DNA of 25,825 nucleotides, from positions 1 to 25,825 of the forward strand of contig CAJKRH010000027.1 of the NCBI GenBank assembly GCA_905202255.1, read 5' to 3'. Positions 1 to 7,970 of this stretch are shown one piece after another (position 1 is the first letter of the stretch; the number at the start of each line of letters is the position of its first letter). The position numbers and the translations under genes are program-made. The notes under the pieces were generated by a model that was not told the origin of the DNA, made no database searches, and saw nothing but the letters and a program-made list of their open reading frames with translations. This stretch comes from an uncultured Ruminococcus sp. Its GTDB lineage: Bacteria > Bacillota > Clostridia > Oscillospirales > CAG-272.

Positions 1-77
1 TCCTCTTTTTGTCCTTTTCGTTCTTTTCGGACAAGCGAAAAGAACACTATAAGAAGAGTAACTTCATGATTCTTCGC

Positions 78-96
78 GGGAGACCAATGGTCTCCC
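78..96. repeat. Perfect hairpin in gene-free left edge
   Basis: GGGAGACC and GGTCTCCC face each other across an AAT loop, a perfect 8-bp stem. Further on, 158-191 contains GCTTTTTCTTTT and AAAAGAAAAAGC facing each other across about 13 bases. I see no credible gene in 1-489. The open frame over 9-338 runs through these palindromes, has no ribosome binding site and a low-complexity composition. Confidence 0.6.
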
Positions 97-220
97 CTAC
101 CGCGCAAAACCCAAGTATAGCCAACAGACAAAATAAAAAACATCTGCCCTATCCGCTTTTTCTTTTTCCATCGCCGCCGCAAAAGAAAAAGCTGTCAAAA
201 AGAAAACGCCGATATGAGCT

Positions 221-349
221 TTCGCGCTCTGCGGAGCGCGACAAAGGTTACGCGTTTACCCCGTCTCGGCGACGCCGACACACATGCTTCGCATATGTGT
301 CAATCCCCTTGATGGCGCAAGCCTCCCCAAAGGCTTGACCTAAACTTTA
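221..349. repeat. REP-like intergenic repeat, left copy
   Basis: Two hairpin blocks are seen. The first (221-244) contains CGCGCTC-TGCG-GAGCGCG. The second (315-349) contains CAAGCC and GGCTTG facing each other. Both blocks recur in inverted orientation at the right edge of the window: 221-244 matches 25794-25817 (24 bases) and 315-349 matches 25740-25774 (35 bases), both without a mismatch. The sequence between the blocks differs in length between the two copies (70 against 19 bases). This is a dispersed hairpin repeat, not a gene. I recall similar intergenic repeats in Clostridia genomes, but cannot verify that here. Confidence 0.75.
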
Positions 350-363
350 AGAGAAAAGGTGCA

Positions 364-414
364 CGAAAACTTTAAGGCGGGCGAAAACTTTGATAAAAAG
401 TGCGCGAAAACTTT
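364..414 (+). repeat. Three spaced copies of CGAAAACTTT
   Basis: The decamer CGAAAACTTT occurs at 364-373, 382-391 and 405-414. Its reverse complement occurs at 25721-25730 beside the right-edge repeat, so it belongs to the same repeat family rather than to a local operator. It lies downstream of the ispH-rpsA terminator, away from any gene start. Confidence 0.5.
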
Positions 415-434
415 AAAACAGGTGCGGCGAAAGC

Positions 435-468
435 AAAAAACCGACCGTCTCGCGAGAGACCGTCGGTT
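435..468 (-). terminator. Rho-independent terminator of the ispH-rpsA operon
   Basis: Read on the minus strand, an 11-position stem (10 pairs and one G-G mismatch) with a TCGC loop is followed by six T residues. It begins 21 bases after the rpsA-end stop codon at 490-492, the expected place for the operon terminator. Confidence 0.85.
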
Positions 469-489
469 CTTTTAGGTTATTATCCGAAA

Positions 490-2499
490 TTACTCGGCTG
501 CTGTTTCTTCTGCTGCTTCTGCGGCAGGAGCTTCCTCTGCCGTGTCCTCATCCTTTTCGAGAAGAGCACGGATGGAAAGGCTTACATTATGAGCCTCTTC
601 GTTGATATCGATAATCTTTGCCTCAACCTCTTCGCCCTTCTTGAGAACATCGGAGGGATGAGCAAGCTTCTTATCTGCTATCTGCGAAATGTGAATAAGT
701 CCGTCAACGCCGGGGATAATCTGCGCGAAAGCGCCGAAAGGTGTCATGGAAACGACTGTAACCTTTACAACATCGCCGACCTTGTAGTTATTCATAAAGA
801 TTGTCCAGGGGTTGGATTCCTCTGTCTTGTAGCCGAGGGAAACTCTGCCCTTTTCGGCATCAAAGGACTTGACATAAACATCAATTTCCTGACCGATGGA
901 AACAACATCCTTCGGATTTGAAATTCTCGTCCATGAAAGCTCGGAATTATGTACCATTCCGTCTACACCGCCGAGATCTACGAAGGCACCGTAGCTTGTG
1001 AGGCTCTTCACTACGCCCTTGTAGTGCTTGCCCTCTTCAATATTTGCCCAGAAGGCTTCCTTTGCGGCTTTGCGCTCTTCTCTCTGGACAGCCTTGATGG
1101 AGCCGACCGCACGGCGGCGATCCTCTTTGATTTCGATTATCTTGAATTTCTGTGTTGTGCCGACGAGTGCGGAAAGATCACCGTCGCGTGCTACGCCTGT
1201 CTGCGATGCGGGAACGAATATCTTCTGAGAAAGTGCGGAAATAACAACGCCGCCCTTTACTGCCTCGATAACCTTTCCGCTAAGAACCTCACCGTCCTCA
1301 AGTGCTTTCACTACGAGATTCCAGTTGTTCTTTGCATCTACTTTCTTTTTGGAAAGAGTAGCGATGCCTTCCACATCGTTTACTCTTACTGCGACAGCTT
1401 CTACAGTGTCACCGACTTTGAAAAGGTCAGCAAGCTTTGCCTGAGGGTCGTCTGTAACATTTGCAAGCGTAAGAACGCCTGTAACCTTACAGCCGAGATC
1501 CAGCTGCACTTCGGTAGCGGATACCGAAGTTACTATACCCGTAACGGTGTCTCCTGTATTTAATGATTTGAAAGATTCTTCAAGAAGCTGCGCGAAATTT
1601 GTCTGTTCGCTCATGGTTTTTTGTACCTCCTCTATTATATAACCGGGCGTACTCGCTCCGGCTGCAATCCCGACCTTGTCGGAATCATGCACATAGTCAG
1701 GCGGAATATCCGCTGCGCCGCCTATGAGAAGCGTGCGCGGGCAGTTCTTTTTGCTTATTTCGTAAAGCTTTCGTGTGTTGGCGCTGTTCATGCTTCCGCA
1801 GACAAGAACAACATCGCATTCCCGCGATAAAATCTCGGCTTCTTTCTGCCGATTTTCGGTAACACTACATATTGTATCAAAAATAATCGGATTTGTACAG
1901 AGGTTTTTGATAAATTTTTGACATTTTTTATATTCCGAGAAGTTTTGAGTGGTCTGAGCCATCATTATCAGGCGAAAATCGCGGTATTTTATGAGAAAAT
2001 CCGCATTTTCGGGAGAGGAAAGCTCCTCGCAGGAGGAAAAAATTATGTGCGGACATCCGATATGGCTCGCTATCCCCTGAACCTCGGGATGATTTTTATC
2101 TCCGAAAAGAAGCGCCGCCGTGTTTTCGCCCGCGGTATTTTCATCGGCTATATCGTGAATTTTGCGCACATAAGGGCAGGTGTAGTCATAGACGGAGATA
2201 TTTTCGTTTTCCTCCGCCGCACGCAGCTTTTCCATGAGAGGGAGCGTTATCCCGTGCGCACGGATGATGAAAACGGTTTTCCTCTCCGGCTTTGCGGCGA
2301 TTATCTCCTCTGCCTGCGCCGCGCTGACGGCATGAACGCCGCGCTCCGCGAGCCTGCCGAGCACATCGGCATTATGGATAAGCTCGCCGACGGTATATAT
2401 ATCGGCTTCTTTCTCGCTTTCGGCAAGGGAAAAGACGAAGTCAACCGCTCTTTTCACGCCGAAGCAGAAGCCCGCGTATTTTGCCACGGTGGTTTTCAT
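490..2499 (-). CDS. ispH-rpsA: HMBPP reductase (IspH) fused to ribosomal protein S1
   Basis: The N-terminal half (about 1-290) is IspH, which reduces HMBPP to IPP/DMAPP in the last step of the non-mevalonate isoprenoid pathway. The three cluster-binding cysteines are visible as C12 (FCFGVKRA), C108 (YTCPY) and C211 (TICSVTENRQ). The substrate-site residues H42 (LIHN), H137/E139 (NHPEVQG), S236/N238 (GSMNSANT) and S283 (ASTP) are also present. The C-terminal half carries four S1 RNA-binding domains (about 314-384, 403-472, 490-557, 575-645). The second is the most diverged, and domains 3 and 4 have the typical YGAFVDL/FGAFAQI and DGMVHNSEL/DGLIHISQI signatures. An acidic Ala/Glu tail follows (648-669). 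The fusion is known in Clostridia, so it is not a frameshift artefact. It is the last gene of the operon, and its ATG overlaps the plsC stop by 4 bases. IspH needs a [4Fe-4S] cluster, which the SUF operon in this window could provide. Confidence 0.95.
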   Translation of the reverse strand: MKTTVAKYAGFCFGVKRAVDFVFSLAESEKEADIYTVGELIHNADVLGRLAERGVHAVSAAQAEEIIAAKPERKTVFIIRAHGITLPLMEKLRAAEENENISVYDYTCPYVRKIHDIADENTAGENTAALLFGDKNHPEVQGIASHIGCPHIIFSSCEELSSPENADFLIKYRDFRLIMMAQTTQNFSEYKKCQKFIKNLCTNPIIFDTICSVTENRQKEAEILSRECDVVLVCGSMNSANTRKLYEISKKNCPRTLLIGGAADIPPDYVHDSDKVGIAAGASTPGYIIEEVQKTMSEQTNFAQLLEESFKSLNTGDTVTGIVTSVSATEVQLDLGCKVTGVLTLANVTDDPQAKLADLFKVGDTVEAVAVRVNDVEGIATLSKKKVDAKNNWNLVVKALEDGEVLSGKVIEAVKGGVVISALSQKIFVPASQTGVARDGDLSALVGTTQKFKIIEIKEDRRRAVGSIKAVQREERKAAKEAFWANIEEGKHYKGVVKSLTSYGAFVDLGGVDGMVHNSELSWTRISNPKDVVSIGQEIDVYVKSFDAEKGRVSLGYKTEESNPWTIFMNNYKVGDVVKVTVVSMTPFGAFAQIIPGVDGLIHISQIADKKLAHPSDVLKKGEEVEAKIIDINEEAHNVSLSIRALLEKDEDTAEEAPAAEAAEETAAE

Positions 2500-3110
2500 G
2501 CGCCTGCCTCGCTCTCTTTGTCGAGTGAACAGATTCTTCCGAAAATAAATTTCGATACCCTGTCCATTTCCGCCGAGCCGCCGCGCTCGAAGCCGAGTTC
2601 TTCATAGGGCATGATATCGCCGATATAGACATCTATGCGGCGAAAAAGCTTTATTTTATAGTCCTTTGTCTTTATCAGGACGGGAATAATGCTTGCCTTT
2701 GTGCGCCCCGCGATAAGTCCGATGCCGCTTTTTGCATCCTCGGGGGAGGGAATGACACCCGGCATTCTCGTCCCCTGCGGGAAAACGCCGAGGAGTTTGC
2801 CCTCGTTTACGGCGGAAATAGCACTCTTTATAGCCGAAATATCGGAGGCTCCGCGATGTATCGGTATCGTCATTTTTCTGATAAGCCCGCCGATGAGCGG
2901 GATTTCGGTTGTCTCAAATTTTGCGAGGTAGAAAACCTGCCTGCTTATTCCCATCGCCGCGAGGAAAATATCATGCGCCGAGATATGGTTTGCGCAGAGA
3001 ATGTATTTTCCCTCGGGCAGGTTTTTCTTTTTCCCGTGGATTCTCACGCGGTAAAAAAGCCTGTAATGTATCTGTGCAAAAATAAAGGCAAGGCGATAGA
3101 GAAAGCTCAT
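2496..3110 (-). CDS. 1-acyl-sn-glycerol-3-phosphate acyltransferase, PlsC family
   Basis: A protein of 204 residues that would transfer an acyl chain to lysophosphatidic acid, giving phosphatidic acid for membrane phospholipids. The catalytic HX4D motif is seen as N-H42-ISAH-D47. The second family block is FPQGTR at 110-115, with Q where most members have E. The third block is the run IIPVLI near 141-146. The N-terminus (1-20) is hydrophobic and aromatic, which suits a monotopic membrane enzyme. The length is near the usual 200-240. The start codon overlaps the cmk stop and the stop codon overlaps the ispH start, both by 4 bases, so the genes are probably translationally coupled. The order cmk-plsC-ispH/rpsA is a common clostridial arrangement. 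Substrate specificity cannot be read from the sequence. Confidence 0.9.
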   Translation of the reverse strand: MSFLYRLAFIFAQIHYRLFYRVRIHGKKKNLPEGKYILCANHISAHDIFLAAMGISRQVFYLAKFETTEIPLIGGLIRKMTIPIHRGASDISAIKSAISAVNEGKLLGVFPQGTRMPGVIPSPEDAKSGIGLIAGRTKASIIPVLIKTKDYKIKLFRRIDVYIGDIMPYEELGFERGGSAEMDRVSKFIFGRICSLDKESEAGA

Positions 3111-3769
3111 TTTATCTTCTCCTCTATTATCGAAATAACATTTGCGAGAGTATCCTCAAATGTGCCGGAATTATCTACGAATACAGCATCTGCGGCGGGG
3201 ATGGCGGGAGCCACCTTGCGCGTGCTGTCGTTTTTGTCGCGTTCGTGCACAGCCGCCGCCACCTCTTCGAGTGTGACGCTCTGCCCGCTTGCGAGAAGCT
3301 CCTCATATCTTCGGCGTATGCGTGCCTCGGGGGAGGCTGTCATGAATATTTTCACATCGGCATCGGGAAGTATGACGGTGCCTATATCCCTGCCGTCCAT
3401 GATAACATTGTTTTTTCTTGCCATATCACGCTGAAGCTCAAGCAGGAAGGTCCGCACCTCGGGTATCGCCGAAACCTTGGAGGCATAGGCGGAAATCTCG
3501 TTTGTGCGTATGAGCGAGCCGACATCCTCGCCCGAGAGGAGTACTTTCTGCTCGCCGTTTTCATATGCCAGACGCACATCTATTTCCGGCAACAGAGCGA
3601 TAACGCCCGCGCTGTTTTCGGGGAGAACGCCCGCGCGGCGTACATAAAGCCCTATCGCGCGGTAAAGTGCGCCCGTATCCACATAGATATAACCGAGCTT
3701 CTTTGCCAGCGCCTTGGCAACGGTTGATTTCCCCGCGCCGGAGGGTCCGTCTATCGCTATATTTATCAT
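3107..3769 (-). CDS. cmk: Cytidylate kinase
   Basis: A 220-residue kinase that phosphorylates CMP and dCMP with ATP in the cytoplasm, feeding CTP and dCTP synthesis. The P-loop is GPSGAGKST at 8-16. The family block DGRDIGTVILPDADVKIF is complete and includes the arginine and aspartates that contact the nucleotide. It is followed by the lid region with RIRRRYEEL. The early TGALYRAIGLY segment (about 32-42) is the usual substrate-binding stretch. The length is typical of the Cmk family. It starts 5 bases after the flavoprotein gene and overlaps plsC by 4 bases, so it sits in the middle of the five-gene operon. Confidence 0.96.
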   Translation of the reverse strand: MINIAIDGPSGAGKSTVAKALAKKLGYIYVDTGALYRAIGLYVRRAGVLPENSAGVIALLPEIDVRLAYENGEQKVLLSGEDVGSLIRTNEISAYASKVSAIPEVRTFLLELQRDMARKNNVIMDGRDIGTVILPDADVKIFMTASPEARIRRRYEELLASGQSVTLEEVAAAVHERDKNDSTRKVAPAIPAADAVFVDNSGTFEDTLANVISIIEEKIK

Positions 3770-3774
3770 GCTTT

Positions 3775-5034
3775 TTACACCTCTTTTTCTTTTGATGCGG
3801 CTTTTGCCGCGGAATATGCCGTGGAAAACGCTATCTGGAGATTGAAGCCGCCCGTGTATGCGTCCACATCTATCACCTCGCCCGCAAAATACAGGTTCGG
3901 GCAGAGACGCGAGCGCATGGCGGAGGGCTCTATTTCCGCCGTGGAAACGCCGCCGCTTGTCACTATAGCTTCCTCTATCGGGCGGAAACCCGATATCTCT
4001 ATGCGAAAATGCCTGAGCGCGGAGAGCAGAGCGCGGCGCTGTTCCTTTGTCACGGAATTTACCTTCTGCGAAGGGGGAATGCCACAGCGCGAGACGATAA
4101 CGGGTATCATCTTTGCGGGGAGCAGGTCGCAGAGCGCATTTGCAAAATCCTTGTTCTTATATTTTTCAAAATCGCTCATTATGCGGCGGTCGAGCGTCTG
4201 CTCATCGAGAGCGGGCTTCATATCTATCTCGACGGTAAAAGCCCCCGAAGCCATCGGCCGCATATGAGCCGAGGCGGAGAGCACCGTCGGTCCGCTTATG
4301 CCGAAATGAGTGAAGAGCAGCTCTCCGAAATCGCGGTAGATAACCTTGCCGCTTTCGTTTTTTATTATGGTGACGCCGACGTTTTTCAGTGCCAGACCCT
4401 GCATCGCGGGGCAGGCGCGGTCGCCGCTGCAAAGCCCGACAAGAGAGGGCACAAGCGGCTTTATCGTATGTCCCGCCTTCGCGGCGAAGCGGTATCCGTC
4501 GCCCGTAGAGCCCGTCACGGGATAGGACGCGCCGCCCGTGGCTATTATCACGCTGTCAAAATCCGTGAAGGTGCGCTTTTCCGTCACTATCGCGGAAATG
4601 CGCTTTTCGCCGCCCTCACCGCACAGCTCTATATCCGTCACTCTCTCCGTGAGTACGGTGACGCCCAGTCGGCGCATTTCGTTTTTGAGAGCGATGACGA
4701 TATCCGTCGCCTTGTCGGAAACGGGGAAAACCCTGTTTCCGCGCTCCGTTTTCAGCGGCACGCCGAGCCGCTCGGAAAAGAAGGCTTTTGTGCTTTCGCT
4801 GTCAAAGCGGCGTATCGCGGAAAAGAGAAATTTTCCGTTTGCCGTGATATTCCCCATAAATTCCTCGGGTGTGCAGTCGTTTGTCAGATTGCATCTGCCC
4901 TTGCCCGTGATGCCGAGCTTGCGCCCGAGAAGAGCGTTCCGCTCGAAAACCGTGACCGCGGCACCGCTGTCGGCGGCAAAGACGGCGGCGCTCATTCCTG
5001 CCGCACCTGCACCTATTATGGCAATTTTCCGCAT
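3775..5034 (-). CDS. FAD-dependent oxidoreductase, HI0933/YhiN family
   Basis: A 419-residue flavoprotein of the HI0933-like family (aminoacetone oxidase-like), whose physiological substrate is not established. The dinucleotide-binding GAGAAG is at 8-13, followed by the family block GKGRCNLTND at about 44-53 and SVIIATGGASYPVTGSTGDGY in the middle. The C-terminal FAD-contact block is AGEVIDVDAYTGGFNLQIAFSTA. All parts and the overall length fit the family. Its ATG follows directly on the stop codon of the ABC-F gene (0-base gap), which suggests coupling. The family often lies beside cmk in Clostridia, but no functional link is known. The exact reaction is left open. Confidence 0.9.
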   Translation of the reverse strand: MRKIAIIGAGAAGMSAAVFAADSGAAVTVFERNALLGRKLGITGKGRCNLTNDCTPEEFMGNITANGKFLFSAIRRFDSESTKAFFSERLGVPLKTERGNRVFPVSDKATDIVIALKNEMRRLGVTVLTERVTDIELCGEGGEKRISAIVTEKRTFTDFDSVIIATGGASYPVTGSTGDGYRFAAKAGHTIKPLVPSLVGLCSGDRACPAMQGLALKNVGVTIIKNESGKVIYRDFGELLFTHFGISGPTVLSASAHMRPMASGAFTVEIDMKPALDEQTLDRRIMSDFEKYKNKDFANALCDLLPAKMIPVIVSRCGIPPSQKVNSVTKEQRRALLSALRHFRIEISGFRPIEEAIVTSGGVSTAEIEPSAMRSRLCPNLYFAGEVIDVDAYTGGFNLQIAFSTAYSAAKAASKEKEV

Positions 5035-6981
5035 TTATTTTTCTCCGTTTTCTCTGTTCTGCGAGAGGAAATCCTCCGCTTCCGCCATTATATCGAAGGC
5101 GGCATTTATCTTTTCGTCTATTTCCGCTGTTTTTGCCGCTATCTCCGAGAGACGAATGTAGTCGGAGGAGGCTTCTCCCGCGGCTTCCGCTTCGAGTGCC
5201 GCCTTTTCGGCTTCCAGCGCTTCTATCTCCGCTTCGGCGCGCTCTGTCTGCTTTTCGCGCTTGCGTATCTCGGCGACAAGACGCTTGCTTTCCATATATT
5301 TTGCCTTGCTGTCCGATTCGGGCTTCGCTTCGGCTAAGGGCGCCGCTTCGGCGCGCGCCGACGAGTGCTTATATTCCATATATTCGTCATATCCGCCACG
5401 GTAATCGAAGAAATCGCCGCCGCTCATATCGAAAATGCGCGTTGCTATCTTTTTGGCGAAATATCTGTCGTGCGAAACGGCAATCACCGTTCCGCGGAAG
5501 CGAAGCACGGCATCCTCCAGTATCTCGCGCGAATTTATATCGAGATGGTTTGTCGGCTCGTCGAGGATCAGCAGATTTATCTTTGAGAGCATCATCTTGC
5601 AGAGCATGAGACGCGCCTTTTCGCCGCCCGAAAGCTCGCAGACGAGCTTGTTTATATCCTCCTCGAAGAAAAGGAAAGCGGCGAGCGCCGAGCGAATTTC
5701 CGCGGCGCCGAGTTTTTCGTGCGCACGCACAACCTCGTCGAGGACAGTGCTCTTTTCATCGAGCGACTGCTGCTCCTGATCGTAATAACCGTAAACGACA
5801 TTCGAGCCGAATTCCAGCGTGCCCGCGTCCTGCGCGAGCATGCCGCCGATTATCTTTGCCAAGGTGGATTTGCCGCAGCCGTTGGGACCGAGAATGAGAA
5901 TCCTGTCGTTCTTTTTCACGGTGAAGCTTATATCCGAGAAGATGCGCTTTTCTCCGTAGCTTTTTGCGAGATGCTCCGCGTAGAGCACATCGTTTCCGCT
6001 TTCGCCCGCTTCGCCGAAGGTAAGTTTTATATCCTTTGGCGCGGCTTGCGGTGCATCTATCTTTTTCATGCGGGCAAGCGCCTTTTCGCGGCTCTCCGCG
6101 GCGATGATATTGCGCTCGCGGTTCCAGCGGCGCTGCTGCTCGATGAAAGCTTCTATCCGCGCTATCTCGCGCTGTTGATTTTTATAGTGATGCTCGAGAA
6201 TCTCGGCATTTTTCGCCTTTTTCTCCGTGAAGGCGGCATAATTTCCGTTATATACCGTGGCTTTCGTGTGCTCTATATCGAGAATCTTCGTCGCCACGCG
6301 GTCGAGAAAATATCTGTCATGCGAAATGACGGCTACCGTATGCGGATATGCGCGCAGATGCTCCTCGAGCCAGTAGAGCGTATCGGAATCGAGATGGTTT
6401 GTCGGCTCGTCAAGCAGGAGAATATCGGGCTCCGAGAGAAGCAGACGGACGAGCGCCAGTCTCGTGCGTTCGCCGCCCGAGAGCGTTTTCACGAGGGTAT
6501 CGCGACGGCTCTCGTCAAAACCGAATTTCGCAAGCGTGGAGCTTATTTTCGAGCGGTATTCATAGCCGCCCTCCGCGCGGAAACGCTCCTCCGCTTCCGT
6601 ATAGCGGGAGATGAGCTTTTCATATTCCGAGTCGTGCGGAAGAGAAGCGCGCCGCTCTATTTCGAGCGACATATCGGCAAGGCTTCTTTCGAGAGCGCAG
6701 AGCACGGGAAAAGCACCGAGCATCTCGTCGAAAACGGAAAGACCGCTCTCGAGCATTTCATTCTGCGCGAGCATGCCGAGCGTGGCGCCCTTCTGCGTAT
6801 AGACACTGCCGGAGGTCGGCTTCTGCAAACCTGCGATTATCCGCATGAGCGAGCTTTTGCCCGCGCCGTTCACGCCGACTATGCCGAGTCTTTCACCCTC
6901 GTTTACAGAGAAGCTGATGCCGGAAAGAATGATATCCGTGCCGAATTCAAGCAAAATATCATTTGTGCCGAAGCTTATCAT
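5035..6981 (-). CDS. ABC-F family ATPase, likely ribosome-associated
   Basis: A soluble duplicated ABC protein with no membrane segment, hence ABC-F and not a transporter. The first nucleotide-binding domain has GVNGAGKSS (about 36-44), LSGGERTRL and LLLDEPTNHLD. The second has GPNGCGKST, LSGGEKARL and LILDEPTNHLD. A charged linker rich in Lys/Arg/Glu joins them, and a Glu/Ala/Lys-rich coiled coil fills about the last 100 residues, as in the Uup/YdiF branch. Members act on the ribosome, and some protect it from antibiotics, but nothing here shows resistance. I chose ATG 6981 (648 residues). A longer frame starting at 7005 would place the clear ribosome binding site GGGAGGTG inside the coding region, while that site stands 8 bases before ATG 6981. 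First gene of the operon. Confidence 0.92.
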   Translation of the reverse strand: MISFGTNDILLEFGTDIILSGISFSVNEGERLGIVGVNGAGKSSLMRIIAGLQKPTSGSVYTQKGATLGMLAQNEMLESGLSVFDEMLGAFPVLCALERSLADMSLEIERRASLPHDSEYEKLISRYTEAEERFRAEGGYEYRSKISSTLAKFGFDESRRDTLVKTLSGGERTRLALVRLLLSEPDILLLDEPTNHLDSDTLYWLEEHLRAYPHTVAVISHDRYFLDRVATKILDIEHTKATVYNGNYAAFTEKKAKNAEILEHHYKNQQREIARIEAFIEQQRRWNRERNIIAAESREKALARMKKIDAPQAAPKDIKLTFGEAGESGNDVLYAEHLAKSYGEKRIFSDISFTVKKNDRILILGPNGCGKSTLAKIIGGMLAQDAGTLEFGSNVVYGYYDQEQQSLDEKSTVLDEVVRAHEKLGAAEIRSALAAFLFFEEDINKLVCELSGGEKARLMLCKMMLSKINLLILDEPTNHLDINSREILEDAVLRFRGTVIAVSHDRYFAKKIATRIFDMSGGDFFDYRGGYDEYMEYKHSSARAEAAPLAEAKPESDSKAKYMESKRLVAEIRKREKQTERAEAEIEALEAEKAALEAEAAGEASSDYIRLSEIAAKTAEIDEKINAAFDIMAEAEDFLSQNRENGEK

Positions 6982-7017
6982 CCGTTTTTCACCTCCCGAA
7001 ATCATTAAATCCTATAT

Positions 7018-7046
7018 ATTATACTATTTAAATATCTTCTTGTCAA
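7018..7046 (-). promoter_or_regulatory. Sigma-A-type promoter of the five-gene operon
   Basis: Read on the minus strand, TTGACA (7046-7041) and TATAAT (7023-7018) are separated by 17 bases. Both hexamers are perfect consensus. The distance from the -10 to ATG 6981 is about 36 bases. This suggests strong constitutive transcription of the ABC-F to ispH-rpsA operon. Confidence 0.85.
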
Positions 7047-7114
7047 ATGTTTATGGCAAAAAAGCGGATAAAATCATATAATGCCGTAGAAGAAAACGCA
7101 AAAAGGAGTTTTTT

Positions 7115-7624
7115 ATGAACGAAAAACTGAAATGTCATTGCATGATACATAAACCTTATCCCGAAATAAAGCCGGCAAAAAAAGATCCTGCTTTTGCATC
7201 GCTTCTGTCGGTTCCTTATGCGGGAAGCGGCGGCGAGATATCGTCGGTTCTTTCGTATTTATACGGAAGCACAGTGCTTGACAAAAGCAAAAATCAGACG
7301 CTTTCCGATGTATTAAGGTGTATTTCCGGCGTTGAAATGCATCATATGAATATACTTGCAGAGCTTATCTTCCTGCTCGGCGGCGACCCGAAATATGTTG
7401 TGGCGCAGGGGCGGCGACCTTTTACGACGGCAAATATGCATTATAGTGAAAATCCCGCGCAGATACTGAAAAGCGCCATCGCAGGCGAGGAAAGCGCGAT
7501 TTATGTTTATGAACAGCTTCAGAAAGCGACGGAGGATGAAAATATAATCGCCGTGCTCGGGAGAATCCTTGAGGATGAGAGACTGCATCTCGATATTTTC
7601 CGTGAACTTCTCGGAGAAAATTAA
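7115..7624 (+). CDS. Ferritin-like diiron protein
   Basis: A 169-residue protein with a ferritin-like four-helix core. The six expected metal ligands of the class are visible: E41 (GGEISSVLSY), E74 and H77 (EMHHM), E125 or E126 (GEESAIYVYE), and E155 and H158 (EDERLHLD). This E, ExxH, E, ExxH pattern is that of rubrerythrin/ferritin-like diiron proteins. There is no C-terminal rubredoxin domain. The N-terminus has a small CxC (C7, C9), which might bind metal or be incidental. A role in peroxide or iron handling is an inference from the fold; the substrate is unknown. The start is set by AAAAAGGAG seven bases upstream of ATG 7115. It is transcribed divergently from the ABC-F operon. A possible -10 TATAAT lies at 7077-7082 but its -35 (TGGCAA) is weak. 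Confidence 0.85.
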   Translation: MNEKLKCHCMIHKPYPEIKPAKKDPAFASLLSVPYAGSGGEISSVLSYLYGSTVLDKSKNQTLSDVLRCISGVEMHHMNILAELIFLLGGDPKYVVAQGRRPFTTANMHYSENPAQILKSAIAGEESAIYVYEQLQKATEDENIIAVLGRILEDERLHLDIFRELLGEN

Positions 7625-7660
7625 AAAAAGCGAATAAAAATAAAAAATTTCCTAAAGCTA

Positions 7661-7689
7661 TTGACAAACAGGGTAAATTGTGATAATAT
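7661..7689 (+). promoter_or_regulatory. Promoter of the tRNA-Leu/tRNA-iMet transcript
   Basis: TTGACA (7661-7666), 17 bases, TAATAT (7684-7689), then 24 bases to the 5' end of tRNA-Leu. Spacing is ideal and the -35 is perfect. No second promoter is apparent between the two tRNA genes, which lie only 6 bases apart, so they are likely cotranscribed. Confidence 0.8.
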
Positions 7690-7713
7690 AATAGGGCTAT
7701 AGGAAATTGAGAT

Positions 7714-7802
7714 GCCGGAATGGCGAAACTGGCAGACGCCCGGGACTTAAAATCCCGTGATACGAGAGTATCGTACCGGTTCGATCCCGGTTTCCGGCAC
7801 CA
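7714..7802 (+). tRNA. tRNA-Leu(UAA)
   Basis: Acceptor stem GCCGGAA (7714-7720) pairs with TTCCGGC (7792-7798), followed by A and an encoded CCA (7800-7802). The anticodon stem CGGGA/TCCCG encloses loop CTTAAAA, giving anticodon TAA at 7748-7750. The variable region forms the long arm typical of leucine tRNAs (class II). The T-loop is TTCGATC. Confidence 0.97.
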
Positions 7803-7808
7803 TTATAT

Positions 7809-7886
<78 letters not shown>

Positions 7887-7896
7887 AACAAAAGAG

Positions 7897-7920
7897 AAAC
7901 AGCCCATCGGGCTGTTTTTT
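7897..7920 (+). terminator. Terminator after tRNA-iMet
   Basis: AAACAGCCC and GGGCTGTTT form a 9-bp stem around an ATC loop, followed by a T run. It begins 11 bases after the tRNA CCA and would end the tRNA transcript. The same structure recurs at 8226-8249 in the second repeat unit and, with one stem change, near 12874-12897. Confidence 0.9.
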
Positions 7921-7926
7921 CTTTTG

Positions 7927-7948
7927 TCGGGTTATGAGAACGACGAGC
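7927..7948 (-). repeat. Inverted partial copy of tRNA-iMet (D arm to anticodon arm)
   Basis: The reverse complement of 7927-7948 matches tRNA-iMet 7831-7852 at 20 of 22 positions. The two differing bases are adjacent (TT for GG, just before the anticodon loop). The stretch includes the CAT anticodon and the 3' side of the anticodon stem. The same inverted piece is at 8256-8277 in copy 2. Transcribed on the plus strand it would be antisense to the initiator tRNA. Confidence 0.8.
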
Positions 7949-7970
7949 GAGGCTCGTTGGGTCAGCGAAG

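Noticed and set aside
9..338. Open frame of 109 codons at the left edge
   Set aside because: It runs through hairpin repeats found again at the right edge, has low-complexity basic composition and no ribosome binding site.
4009..5337. Long plus-strand frame of 442 codons opposite the flavoprotein and ABC-F genes
   Set aside because: It is the antisense shadow of two well-recognised genes and crosses their boundary. No motif is visible in it.
6982..7005. N-terminal extension of the ABC-F protein by eight residues
   Set aside because: The extension would be encoded by the ribosome binding site itself; ATG 6981 has ideal spacing.
5719..7008. Long plus-strand frame of 429 codons opposite the ABC-F gene
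   Set aside because: Antisense of a clearly conserved ABC-F protein, in a GC-biased frame, without a start signal.
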